From Deltaproteobacteria bacterium (GTDB taxonomy: Bacteria; UBA10199; JADFYH01): a DNA stretch of 64,000 bases. The notes beneath the pieces are model-generated. The model searched no databases. It was not told the origin of the DNA and saw nothing but the letters and a program-made list of their open reading frames with translations. Below, one piece after another: positions 32,605-40,764 of this stretch (the first letter of the stretch is position 1; each line of letters starts with the position of its first letter). The DNA lies in NCBI GenBank assembly GCA_015233135.1, contig JADFYH010000008.1:1-64000 (forward strand), read 5' to 3'. The position numbers and the translations under genes were made by a program.

Positions 32605-32609
32605 AACCG

Positions 32610-34259
32610 TTAACGGTTATTGGATACCTTTTGAAACCATTGATCGAAGTTGAAATTGAGGGTGACAGATCCCAGGAAATTATTACGAGAATCGCCCGAG
32701 CTAAAATTGAAATTTTTCACGCGTTCGTAACTGAGTTTGGTAGACAGGGAAAAGGGGTTTTCCAATGGGCGATACTGCCATTCCGTGCCAAAACGATAGC
32801 GTTCTTCATTGGGGAGATTGGTTGTTTTAACGAAGTGGGCGTCCGGATCTGTAATATAGGCGTAGACATCATTACTGCGATTTTCATAATCGAGCTGGAA
32901 AGCCAAAGTGTGGAGGGAATTGATATCCCAATTTGAGGAAAGACTTAAACTCTGTGCGTCTCTTCCCAGGTTAGAGCCTAAAATATTTCCATTCTCAGTT
33001 AACCCGGAACTGAATTGTCCGTGGGTGTAAAACCGGACTCCGGTTCGGGAGTATTCCAGACGCAAATCGAGAGTTCCTTGTCTGTTGAGGCGGGGGATAT
33101 AGATTCCGCCTAGGTATCCGGCATCTTGAATAAACATGGTGTCGAGTCGGGAATGGGTATCATCAAAAATCATTTCCCCATACAATTCTGAATTTCTTAA
33201 TTGAGGAATACGCAAACGAAAATCCAGGCCGCCCATTTTATTTCCGATATCATTTTGACTGCCTCCCAAGAGGGCCTGAGAAAAGGGGAAGAGATCTCCA
33301 AACCTTTGTCTAAAAGAACCCTCGGGAGAATTTTCTCCGCCGGAATGAACCATCAGAGCAGCGCCCAATTCAAAAAAACTCCAGGGTTTCAGGCTCCATT
33401 TATAGCCCGCCAGATAGGCCCCCGAGAAGTTTTGCGCAGGGCCCAGATCGGCCAAAAAGAATGAAATTTTATTGGGCCCCAGATACTTGAAAATCCAGGG
33501 CAGAAAGAAAGGGCTTTCGTTCGAAAGTTGAAACATGTCTAAAGAACGAGGGTTGCTGGAAAGCAAAAGGCCTCCATTTTTTCCCTGTCCATAAATCAAG
33601 GCCTGTCTGCCTACCGAGAGGGAAAGATTTTTGTAAACTCCCTTGGCCTGAAAATTTTGCAGGAAGATCTTATTTTCGGGATCCACATCCTCGGCAGGAT
33701 ATTGAAACTGAAAACGGGGTTCGATGAAGATATTGAAATAGGGTGAGATGTTGATCCAATGCTGGCTTTCAAAGGCGCTCTGGGCCCCTTTTACAAAATG
33801 GCGGCCTTCCTGGTAGGAGAGGATGGGATTTATTTCGGAATCAATGGAATCCGCACTTGCTGTGGTAAAGCGGGGAGTCGAATTGGTGAGGACATTACTG
33901 AATTTGAGCTGATGCAAAAAACGGATATCATAGAAATCTTTTTCAGAAGGGAATTCTTTTTTTAATCTTTTGAGGATGTTTTCCACGACTTCTTTTTCTT
34001 CTTCATTTTTCAGACGATCCAGATGGGATTCAGCTTCTGCCGTCAGTCGGGAAAATTCGGTGCGGGAATAAGGCTTTTGTCCGCTGATGTAAATATCGAT
34101 GAGACCGAAGCTAATCAATTTCTCTACGTCGCGGTAGTAAGGGTCTAGCAAAGAGACATTGGGAGATGCATAATCAATGGCTTTTGAAGTGGAGGAAACG
34201 AGAAAAGAAAATAGAAGGGCGAAAAGACAGCACAGTTTTTTGGTCATAGTTTTAGGCAA
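32610..34259 (-). CDS. Wzi-like outer-membrane capsule assembly protein
   Basis: 549 residues. Signal peptide (LCCLFALLFSFLVSSTSKA), a helical N-terminal region (about 30-120), then a beta-barrel with many alternating aromatic strands and the family segment LSVGRQALIYGQGKNGGLLL. It ends with strand LNFNFDQWF. Wzi-type proteins hold or assemble capsular polysaccharide at the cell surface. Fits with the SLBB/Wzz pair at 11-13.5 kb. Could also belong to a related barrel family; the Wzi assignment is by overall pattern. Confidence 0.7.
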   Translation of the reverse strand: MPKTMTKKLCCLFALLFSFLVSSTSKAIDYASPNVSLLDPYYRDVEKLISFGLIDIYISGQKPYSRTEFSRLTAEAESHLDRLKNEEEKEVVENILKRLKKEFPSEKDFYDIRFLHQLKFSNVLTNSTPRFTTASADSIDSEINPILSYQEGRHFVKGAQSAFESQHWINISPYFNIFIEPRFQFQYPAEDVDPENKIFLQNFQAKGVYKNLSLSVGRQALIYGQGKNGGLLLSSNPRSLDMFQLSNESPFFLPWIFKYLGPNKISFFLADLGPAQNFSGAYLAGYKWSLKPWSFFELGAALMVHSGGENSPEGSFRQRFGDLFPFSQALLGGSQNDIGNKMGGLDFRLRIPQLRNSELYGEMIFDDTHSRLDTMFIQDAGYLGGIYIPRLNRQGTLDLRLEYSRTGVRFYTHGQFSSGLTENGNILGSNLGRDAQSLSLSSNWDINSLHTLAFQLDYENRSNDVYAYITDPDAHFVKTTNLPNEERYRFGTEWQYRPLENPFSLSTKLSYERVKNFNFSSGDSRNNFLGSVTLNFNFDQWFQKVSNNR

Positions 34260-34333
34260 CTAAAATGTGGGGATATAAGTGTCAAATGAGATTTCGTTTG
34301 AGAAATATTTAGATTAGATTAAGATTTCGTAAT

Positions 34334-35959
34334 ATGCGCAAGTCCAATCTTAGCCCCCGAGAAGAACTGCTCAAAATCCAACGCCAGATTTTTCTGCAAA
34401 ACAAAAAACGCATTGAAGACTCGGTTTTTGTACGCGAAAAAAGTTTTGAAACCTACCAAAAGAATTATTTCAAAAGATTAAAGAATTATCAAAAGGTTGT
34501 GGACATCGAAACACTTGAGTCTGCTCTCCAGAAAGCCCAGCTCATTTATGTGGGCGATTACCATACCAACAAGCAATCGCAGCGCACTTTTTTGCGCCTT
34601 TTGAAACGTCTCAAAAAGAAGAAGGCTTCTTTTGTGATTGCCCTAGAATTGCTGCATGCTCGCTATCAAAAGCAGATTGAGGCTTACCTGCAAGATAAAA
34701 TCTCAGAAGAATTATTTCTTAAGCAGATTCAATTGAAAAAAAGATGGTACATCGATTTATGGCCACACTTTGCACCCCTTTTTCATTTTGCAAAACATCA
34801 TCAAGTTTCTCTCTATGCCATCGAGGCGGCGCCGGAGAATTCCAGCCTGCGGCAGCGGGATGAAGAGATGGCAGGGCAGCTTTTAAAAATCCATCGTCAG
34901 TATCCCAAACAGAAAATACTGGTTTTGGTAGGTGACCTGCATTTGGCCCCCGAGCATTTGCCACACGAATTCGAAAAATTACTTTCAGCAGAAGAAAAAC
35001 CCTTGGAAACCCTGAGCATTTATCAAAATTCTGCTGATATTTACTGGAAGTTGGCCGAACAAAAAAAGGAAGAGAAAATAGAAGTGGTGCAGTTGGATGA
35101 GCGCTCCTTTTGCATGCTCAACACCCCTCCCATTGTCTGGCAGCAGAGTTACCTCAACTGGCTGGAGCAGGAAGGGGATGAAATCGAATTTGTAGACGCC
35201 AGGTCTCAGGTGTTGAGTTTGGCAGGCCGAATTGCCCGTTTTTTAGGCCTGAAGCTTTCTTCTGCAAAAGACGATCTCGAGGTCTATACCTGCGGAGATT
35301 TGAGTTTTTTAGAACGGCTTAAAAAAGAGGAAGATTTTAGCGCAAAGGAAATCACGCAAATCAAACAGCAAATTTTGGCGAGTGAATCTTACACCATCCC
35401 ACGAAAAAAAATTATTTATTTGGGATCTCTTTCCCTGAACCATGCGGCAGAAGAAGCGGCTCATTTTTTAAAATACCTTTGCTCAGGAGAAGAGTTTGAA
35501 CGGGATTCAGCCGATGCCTTTTATGCCAATATTTTGCATGAAACTTTGGGCTTTTTTGGTTCCAAAATTATTAACCACAAACGCAAATGCATGCAGGGGG
35601 GTGATTATAAAAAACTGATTCAATACTTGAGAAAATTGGGGGGCAACATTCCGCGCGAACGTCAGTTGGAGCTGGAAATTGCTCGTTTGATTCTTCAACA
35701 CATTCAACTCGAAAAGAAAGATCTGACAATTTCAGAGCACTCTCTTTTCAAAAAGCATCTCTTATTTTTCGGAGTAACCCATGGCCTGGGTTATCGTTTG
35801 GGCGATAAACTTTATTATGCGATGATGCAGGGAAAGATTTCCAAAAGTCAGATTCGGGAATTGTTTGTAGATCCCTTTCGACATTCGGGACAAGCGGCCG
35901 AGGTGTATCGCTGGCTGATCAGGAAGGTGGAGGGAGTGAAGTTGCCGAAGAGGGTTTGA
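34334..35959 (+). CDS. ChaN/TIKI-superfamily protein
   Basis: 541 residues. The N-terminal half carries LIYVGDYHTNKQSQRTFLRL, FVIALELLHARYQKQIEAYL and LVLVGDLHLAPEHLP, the pattern of ChaN-like haem-binding/TIKI metallo-domain proteins. There is no signal peptide, unlike E. coli ChaN. The C-terminal half (about 330-541) is an extra region with no recognised motif. Role uncertain: haem handling or a metal-dependent hydrolase. Transcribed alone; divergent from the Wzi-like gene. Confidence 0.65.
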   Translation: MRKSNLSPREELLKIQRQIFLQNKKRIEDSVFVREKSFETYQKNYFKRLKNYQKVVDIETLESALQKAQLIYVGDYHTNKQSQRTFLRLLKRLKKKKASFVIALELLHARYQKQIEAYLQDKISEELFLKQIQLKKRWYIDLWPHFAPLFHFAKHHQVSLYAIEAAPENSSLRQRDEEMAGQLLKIHRQYPKQKILVLVGDLHLAPEHLPHEFEKLLSAEEKPLETLSIYQNSADIYWKLAEQKKEEKIEVVQLDERSFCMLNTPPIVWQQSYLNWLEQEGDEIEFVDARSQVLSLAGRIARFLGLKLSSAKDDLEVYTCGDLSFLERLKKEEDFSAKEITQIKQQILASESYTIPRKKIIYLGSLSLNHAAEEAAHFLKYLCSGEEFERDSADAFYANILHETLGFFGSKIINHKRKCMQGGDYKKLIQYLRKLGGNIPRERQLELEIARLILQHIQLEKKDLTISEHSLFKKHLLFFGVTHGLGYRLGDKLYYAMMQGKISKSQIRELFVDPFRHSGQAAEVYRWLIRKVEGVKLPKRV

Positions 35960-35978
35960 TGAATATTTTCCATTTTTT

Positions 35979-36093
35979 GTAGGGGCAATACCCTGCTGTG
36001 CCCCCGTAGGGGGTGGTCGCCCGCAATTTGGTACATTTCAATTGGATTCAAAGTACACTCATGTGCGGGCGGGCACGGAGGCACCGCCCCTAC
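35979..36093. repeat. family A hairpin repeat, copy 3 (left arm rearranged)
   Basis: The right arm 36064-36093 is identical to that of copy 1. The left arm (35979-36025) carries an insertion and substitutions. It sits between convergent genes. Confidence 0.85.
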
Positions 36094-36120
36094 AGGTCTC
36101 ATAAAACCGAAACAACCCAG

Positions 36121-37440
36121 TTATTCATAATACTCAATTCCCAAATGCGTAATCTGTTCCTCGTTCATCATATAACGCAGGGTGTTTTTCAATTTCATTT
36201 CCTGGATGAAGAGATGGTGTTCGGGATACAGTCCTGCGGCCACCATTGGTGATTTATAGTAGAAGGAGAGCCATTCCTGAATACCCCGCATGCCGGCGCG
36301 TTGAGCCAAATCCATGAACAGTACAAGATCCAAAGCCAGAGGAGCTGCTAGAATAGAATCGCGGCAAAGGAAGTCCACCTTGATCTGCATGGGATAGCCC
36401 AGCCATCCAAAAATATCGATGTTGTCCCAACCTTCTTTGTTATCACCGCGGGGAGGGTAATAATTGATTTTTACTTTATGATAAATACTGCCGTATAGAT
36501 CGGGATAAACTTCAGGTTGTAAAATCGTATCCAGCACACCCAGTTTGCTTTCTTCTTTGGTCTTGAAAGAGCCGGGGTCATCCAACACTTCGCCATCACG
36601 ATTTCCTAAAATATTGGTGGAATACCAACCGGCAACGCCCAAATAACGGGCCTTAAAGCCTGGTGCCAAAATGGTTTTCATCAAGGTTTGGCCGGTCTTA
36701 AAATCTTTTCCAGAGAGGGGGACATTCTTTTCAATCGCGAGTTGTTGCAGGGCAGGAATGTCTGCCGTCAAATTAGGAGCACCATTCGAATAAGAAATTC
36801 CCATTTTCAAGGCGGCGTAGGCATAGACCATGCTGGGGGCAATGGTCGGGTCATTGTTATTTAAGGCCTCTTCAAAGCTCTTTAAGGTTTGATGGGCGGC
36901 GGTAGGGGTAATATAACTTTCGGTGGAACCACACCAGATCATGACCATTCGATTGATGTTGTTTTTGGATTTAAATCCTTCAATGTCCTGGATGACGGCA
37001 TTTGCTAAATCCATCTTGGTTTTTTCGGATTTAACATTGCTGCCCTTGATATTTTTTACATAATTTTGATCAAACACCGCTTTGAAGGGTTTCACACTTT
37101 CCAAAAAAGGCCCAATGCTCTCGATATGTTCTTTGCTGAGAACCCCCGCTTTCAATGCGGCTTCCTTGGCGTTATCAGGAAAAATATCCCAGGCGGCAAA
37201 CACAATGTCTTCCAGTTTTGCGAGAGGGACCAAATCTTTTACCAAAGGATTTCGCTTCTCGGTGCGCTTGCCCAGGCGAATGTGCCCCATTTGAGTCATT
37301 GATCCAATAGGCTTTGACAAACCCCTGCGAATCAATTCCACCCCTGCAACAAAGGTAGTGGAGACGGCACCTAAACCTACTAATAATATTCCAAGTTTGC
37401 CTTCGGCAGGAGCAATTTCTTTTCCGCGTTTCATTTTCAT
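36121..37440 (-). CDS. ino1: myo-inositol-phosphate synthase
   Basis: 439 residues. NAD-binding GILLVGLGAVSTTFVAGV near the start, IWCGSTESYITP, NGAPNLTADIPALQQLA, SGKDFKTGQTLMKT, WYSTNILGNRDG and CRDSILAAPLALDLV match the conserved blocks of INO1/MIPS. It converts glucose 6-phosphate to inositol 3-phosphate (1L-myo-inositol 1-phosphate). AAGGA lies 7 bases before the ATG. It could supply the nucleotidyltransferase/CDP-alcohol fusion at 3416. It stands alone on the minus strand, with a family A hairpin just past its 3' end. Confidence 0.9.
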   Translation of the reverse strand: MKMKRGKEIAPAEGKLGILLVGLGAVSTTFVAGVELIRRGLSKPIGSMTQMGHIRLGKRTEKRNPLVKDLVPLAKLEDIVFAAWDIFPDNAKEAALKAGVLSKEHIESIGPFLESVKPFKAVFDQNYVKNIKGSNVKSEKTKMDLANAVIQDIEGFKSKNNINRMVMIWCGSTESYITPTAAHQTLKSFEEALNNNDPTIAPSMVYAYAALKMGISYSNGAPNLTADIPALQQLAIEKNVPLSGKDFKTGQTLMKTILAPGFKARYLGVAGWYSTNILGNRDGEVLDDPGSFKTKEESKLGVLDTILQPEVYPDLYGSIYHKVKINYYPPRGDNKEGWDNIDIFGWLGYPMQIKVDFLCRDSILAAPLALDLVLFMDLAQRAGMRGIQEWLSFYYKSPMVAAGLYPEHHLFIQEMKLKNTLRYMMNEEQITHLGIEYYE

Positions 37441-37601
37441 ATACGAGTCCTTAATTAAAGTTTTTTTTCAGATCGGAGCCCGGCTATAGCAGGGGTGATT
37501 AGGGATGTAAATTGTGTTTTTTGATGAATCGTAATCGGAGATCGGGGGGCCATTTTTCTTTTTTTGTGCTCGTCTCAATTTTTTTTGTATCATCTCCCTT
37601 G

Positions 37602-37640
37602 ACCATACTCCAAATATATCCGATAAATTTGGAGTATGGT
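37602..37640. promoter_or_regulatory. perfect 14-base inverted repeat covering a start codon
   Basis: ACCATACTCCAAAT (37602-37615) and ATTTGGAGTATGGT (37627-37640) with an 11-base spacer. The ATG of the ATPase (37636-37638) is in the right arm. It could be an operator or an mRNA hairpin limiting translation. Confidence 0.6.
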
Positions 37641-38796
37641 AAACAGACTCATTCATCCCTTAAAAACCAATAGTTTTTTCTTGTTTGGAAGTCGTGGGAC
37701 AGGAAAATCTTATTTTCTAAAAGACTATTTTAAAGCAGATAAAACGCTTTGGATTGATTTGTTGAATCCCGAACTCGAAGACGAATATCAACGCAAACCC
37801 GAGACGCTCAAGCAACAAATTCAGGCTCAAAAGAAAAAAATAGATTGGGTCATTATTGATGAAGTTCAAAAAGTGCCCAAGCTACTCAACATCGTTCACC
37901 AATCCATTGAAAATACCTCGCTTAAATTTGCCTTAACCGGCTCCAGTGCTCGAAAACTGAAAAGAGGCTCTGCCAATTTGCTGGCGGGTCGGGCCTTTGT
38001 TTATCATTTATTTCCTCTCACTCATTGGGAACTTTTGAAAAAATTTGATTTGGATGCAGTTTTAAATTGGGGGGCTTTGCCCAAAATGCTGCAGTTCAAG
38101 AGTGAGGAAGAAAAAAACACTTTTTTGAGATCTTACGCGCTCACTTATTTAAAAGAAGAAATTGTGAGTGAACAAGTGATTCGACAACTAGAACCTTTCA
38201 GAAGATTTTTGGAAGTTTCCGCCCAACTCAATGGAGAAATTTTAAACTATTCTAATATTGCCAGAGATGTTGGGGTGAGTGTGAAAACCGTCCAATCTTA
38301 TTATCAAATTTTAGAAGACACGCTTTTAGGGTATTTTTTACCTGCTTTTCATCAATCGGTGCGCAAACAACAGCGGCAAGCTCCCAAGTTTTTCTTTTTC
38401 GATTTGGGGATTAAAAAGGCTTTGGATCTTAGTCTCCAAAGTTCTATAAAACCTAATACCTATGCCTATGGAAAAGCCTTTGAACATTTTCTGATTTTGG
38501 AAATTTATCGTTTGAATAATTATTTGCAGAGGGATTTTCAATTGTATTACCTGCAAACGAAAGACAATGCCGAAATTGATTTGATTATTCAAAAGCCTGG
38601 CAGAAAATATGCGTTGATTGAAATCAAATCCACCACAAGTGTCGATGAAAGGGATGTGCGGACTCTCAATCGTTTTAGGGGAGATTTTTCAAAGGCCGAA
38701 GTGCTTTGTTTATCTCAGGATGAAAAAGAAAAAGAAATCGATGGAGTCTTGTGTTTGCCTTGGAGAGAGGGAATAAAAAGGGTTTTTGAGAAATAA
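37636..38796 (+). CDS. AAA-family ATPase with DUF4143 C-terminal domain
   Basis: 386 residues. Walker A GSRGTGKS at 18-25, Walker B WVIIDEVQK, sensor LTGSSARKLKRG, then an SVKTVQSYYQILEDTLLGYF segment and a nuclease-like C-terminus with AEIDLIIQ..ALIEIKST. This is the common AAA_14/DUF4143 type, widespread and of uncertain role. The start lies inside a perfect inverted repeat. Placed just before ddl, but an operon is not obvious. Confidence 0.85.
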   Translation: MVNRLIHPLKTNSFFLFGSRGTGKSYFLKDYFKADKTLWIDLLNPELEDEYQRKPETLKQQIQAQKKKIDWVIIDEVQKVPKLLNIVHQSIENTSLKFALTGSSARKLKRGSANLLAGRAFVYHLFPLTHWELLKKFDLDAVLNWGALPKMLQFKSEEEKNTFLRSYALTYLKEEIVSEQVIRQLEPFRRFLEVSAQLNGEILNYSNIARDVGVSVKTVQSYYQILEDTLLGYFLPAFHQSVRKQQRQAPKFFFFDLGIKKALDLSLQSSIKPNTYAYGKAFEHFLILEIYRLNNYLQRDFQLYYLQTKDNAEIDLIIQKPGRKYALIEIKSTTSVDERDVRTLNRFRGDFSKAEVLCLSQDEKEKEIDGVLCLPWREGIKRVFEK

Positions 38797-38848
38797 ACAA
38801 AAATTTTCCACTTGGCGAGCAAGCCTTAGGCATGCCAAAAACCTTTGC

Positions 38849-39832
38849 ATGTCTAACTTAAAATCCAAAAAAATTGCTGTGCTCCTCGGCGGGCTCTCCA
38901 GCGAACGCGAAATCTCTCTCCGTTCGGGGGCTGCCATTGCTTCTGCCCTTGAAAAACTGGCTTATAATGTTGTGCGAATCGATGTCCAAAAAGATGTCGC
39001 ACAAAAATTGCTTGAAGAAAAGGTGGCGCTGGCCTTCATCGCCCTTCATGGAAAATACGGCGAAGATGGAGCGGTTCAGGGTTTGCTCGAGATGATGCAG
39101 ATTCCTTACACGGGGTCCGGAATTCTGGCCTCTGCGCTAGCCATGGATAAGGTGCTGACCAAGCGTTTACTGATGGAAAGGGCTTTTTTGACTCCTGGTT
39201 TTGCGGAGTTGGATTTGGGACAAGTGAATGGACCCCTCACCCTGGCCCTCTCCCTCAAGGGGAGAGGGGATATTTCTTCTTTTGTTGAAAAATTTTCTAT
39301 GAATTTCCCTGTCATCGTGAAGCCAGCCCGCGAAGGCTCCACCATAGGCATGAGTATTGTGCGTGAGAAAGATCAGCTTCAAAAGGCCTTGGAAGAATCG
39401 GCCAGGTTTGATGAAAAAATTTTGGTGGAAGAATTTATTCAAGGAACCGAAGTGACCTGTGGAGTGCTCAATGGAGAGCCTCTGCCTTTGATCGAAGTAG
39501 TTCCCAAAAGTGGTTTTTATGATTTTCAATCCAAATATACCAAAGGGGCTACCGAGTACATCTTGCCCGCTCGCGTTTCAGCAGAGTTGACCCAGGAAAT
39601 TCAGGAGACCACGGTTCAAATTTATCGGGAGTTGGGTTGCGAAGGTTGTGCTCGTGCCGATTACATCATCGATTCCGAAGGCCGATTTTATTTTTTGGAG
39701 ATCAACACCATTCCCGGAATGACCGAAACCTCACTGATTCCCAAGGCCGCTGCCTCTGTAGGTCTTTCTTTTGAGAATTTAGTCGAAAAAATTCTAGTTT
39801 CCTCTCGACTCAAGCTTTCAAAAAATGTATAA
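38849..39832 (+). CDS. ddl: D-alanine--D-alanine ligase with a repeat insertion
   Basis: 327 residues from ATG 38849 (MSNLKSKKIAVLLGG). ATP-grasp features: GGLSSEREISLRSG, HGKYGEDGAVQG, YTGSGILASALAMDK, VIVKPAREGSTIGMS, VEEFIQGTEVTCG, FLEINTIPGMTETS. It forms D-Ala-D-Ala for peptidoglycan. Between LDLGQVN and SSFVEKF a 14-codon stretch (GPLTLALSLKGRGD) is a family C repeat read in frame. It sits in the variable loop between the N-terminal and central subdomains, so activity may persist. First of ddl-ftsQ-ftsA-ftsZ. Confidence 0.9.
   Translation: MSNLKSKKIAVLLGGLSSEREISLRSGAAIASALEKLAYNVVRIDVQKDVAQKLLEEKVALAFIALHGKYGEDGAVQGLLEMMQIPYTGSGILASALAMDKVLTKRLLMERAFLTPGFAELDLGQVNGPLTLALSLKGRGDISSFVEKFSMNFPVIVKPAREGSTIGMSIVREKDQLQKALEESARFDEKILVEEFIQGTEVTCGVLNGEPLPLIEVVPKSGFYDFQSKYTKGATEYILPARVSAELTQEIQETTVQIYRELGCEGCARADYIIDSEGRFYFLEINTIPGMTETSLIPKAAASVGLSFENLVEKILVSSRLKLSKNV
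39231..39270. repeat. family C repeat inside ddl
   Basis: GACCCCTCACCCTGGCCCTC then TCCCTCAAGGGGAGAGGGGA, same family as 50824 and 60716, in frame. Confidence 0.8.
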
Positions 39833-39907
39833 AATAAAATCGATTTCTCGTCGCATTGGGGTCCTCATCAAAAAATAAAATCAGTGCAGCAATCCCTGGG
39901 GGTTTGA

Positions 39908-40690
39908 TTGGCTAAGTTTAAACTGGCCCGCCGAAATGTAAAGACTCAGGCCCGAAGAAAGCGTCTGAAACAACTGGTCCGCATGGGTCTGTTTTTCGCT
40001 TTTAGTTTTGCCTTGCTGATTGGCTTGCGCTACCTTTCGCTTCACCTGGAAAGACTCAAGCTCGACACCATACTGGTGGCGGGGGAATTAAAAAATCTTG
40101 ATTCCAAACAAATTGTCCAGCTGTCCGGGGTGAAGCTTGGCGATCCCCTGTTTTCACTGGATTTGCCCGAAATCGTGCGAAAAATTAAAGAAAATCCCTG
40201 GGTGGCCTCAGTGAAGGTGACCCGAAAATTTCCTCATAATCTGATGATCTCTGTCCAAGAAAAAATCCCTCAGCTTGTTTTGAGTGTGGGGAAGTTTTAT
40301 TGGGTGAGCTCTGAAGGAGAAATTGTCCAAAGTGTGCATGGGCAAGAAGGAGAGGCCGATTTGCCTGTGTTGACGGGCTTTACACGCCAGGAAATGGAGC
40401 AAGATCCTCCGCGTAGTCGTGAAATTCTGAAACGGGCCTTAAAATTGGCTCAAGCCTATCAATCGCAATCTTTTACTCAAAGTTTGGGCCTGTCTGAAAT
40501 TCACTATGAACGTGCGGAGGGCTTTAGTCTCTATCCCGAAAAACAGCCATTTCGGGCCATTGTGGGTTTTGAAGATTTCGAGGTCAAACTTTCTCGCTTG
40601 TCGAATGCCCTGGAGAAACTCAAGACCTTGGGCCGTTCTTTTGCCGCAATTGATTTAAATTACGAGGGCAAGGCGATTTTAACATTGTAA
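39908..40690 (+). CDS. ftsQ: cell division protein FtsQ
   Basis: 260 residues from TTG 39908 with GGGGG upstream. Basic N-terminus, one membrane helix (about 25-45), a POTRA domain (LDTILVAGELKNLDSKQIVQ, PWVASVKVTRKFPHNLMISV) and the FtsQ C-terminal domain (FAAIDLNYEGKAIL). It links the divisome membrane proteins. Followed by ftsA. Confidence 0.85.
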   Translation: MAKFKLARRNVKTQARRKRLKQLVRMGLFFAFSFALLIGLRYLSLHLERLKLDTILVAGELKNLDSKQIVQLSGVKLGDPLFSLDLPEIVRKIKENPWVASVKVTRKFPHNLMISVQEKIPQLVLSVGKFYWVSSEGEIVQSVHGQEGEADLPVLTGFTRQEMEQDPPRSREILKRALKLAQAYQSQSFTQSLGLSEIHYERAEGFSLYPEKQPFRAIVGFEDFEVKLSRLSNALEKLKTLGRSFAAIDLNYEGKAILTL

Positions 40691-40764
40691 ATTCATTTTT
40701 TTTGAATAAGACAGAATCAAAAAAACGGGCCAAAAAAGGGGCCGAAAAACTGGAGAGCCAAATC

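Noticed and set aside
37468-37656. 62-residue minus-strand frame across the palindrome at 37602
   Set aside because: No family, low-complexity Lys content, and it runs into the start of the ATPase.
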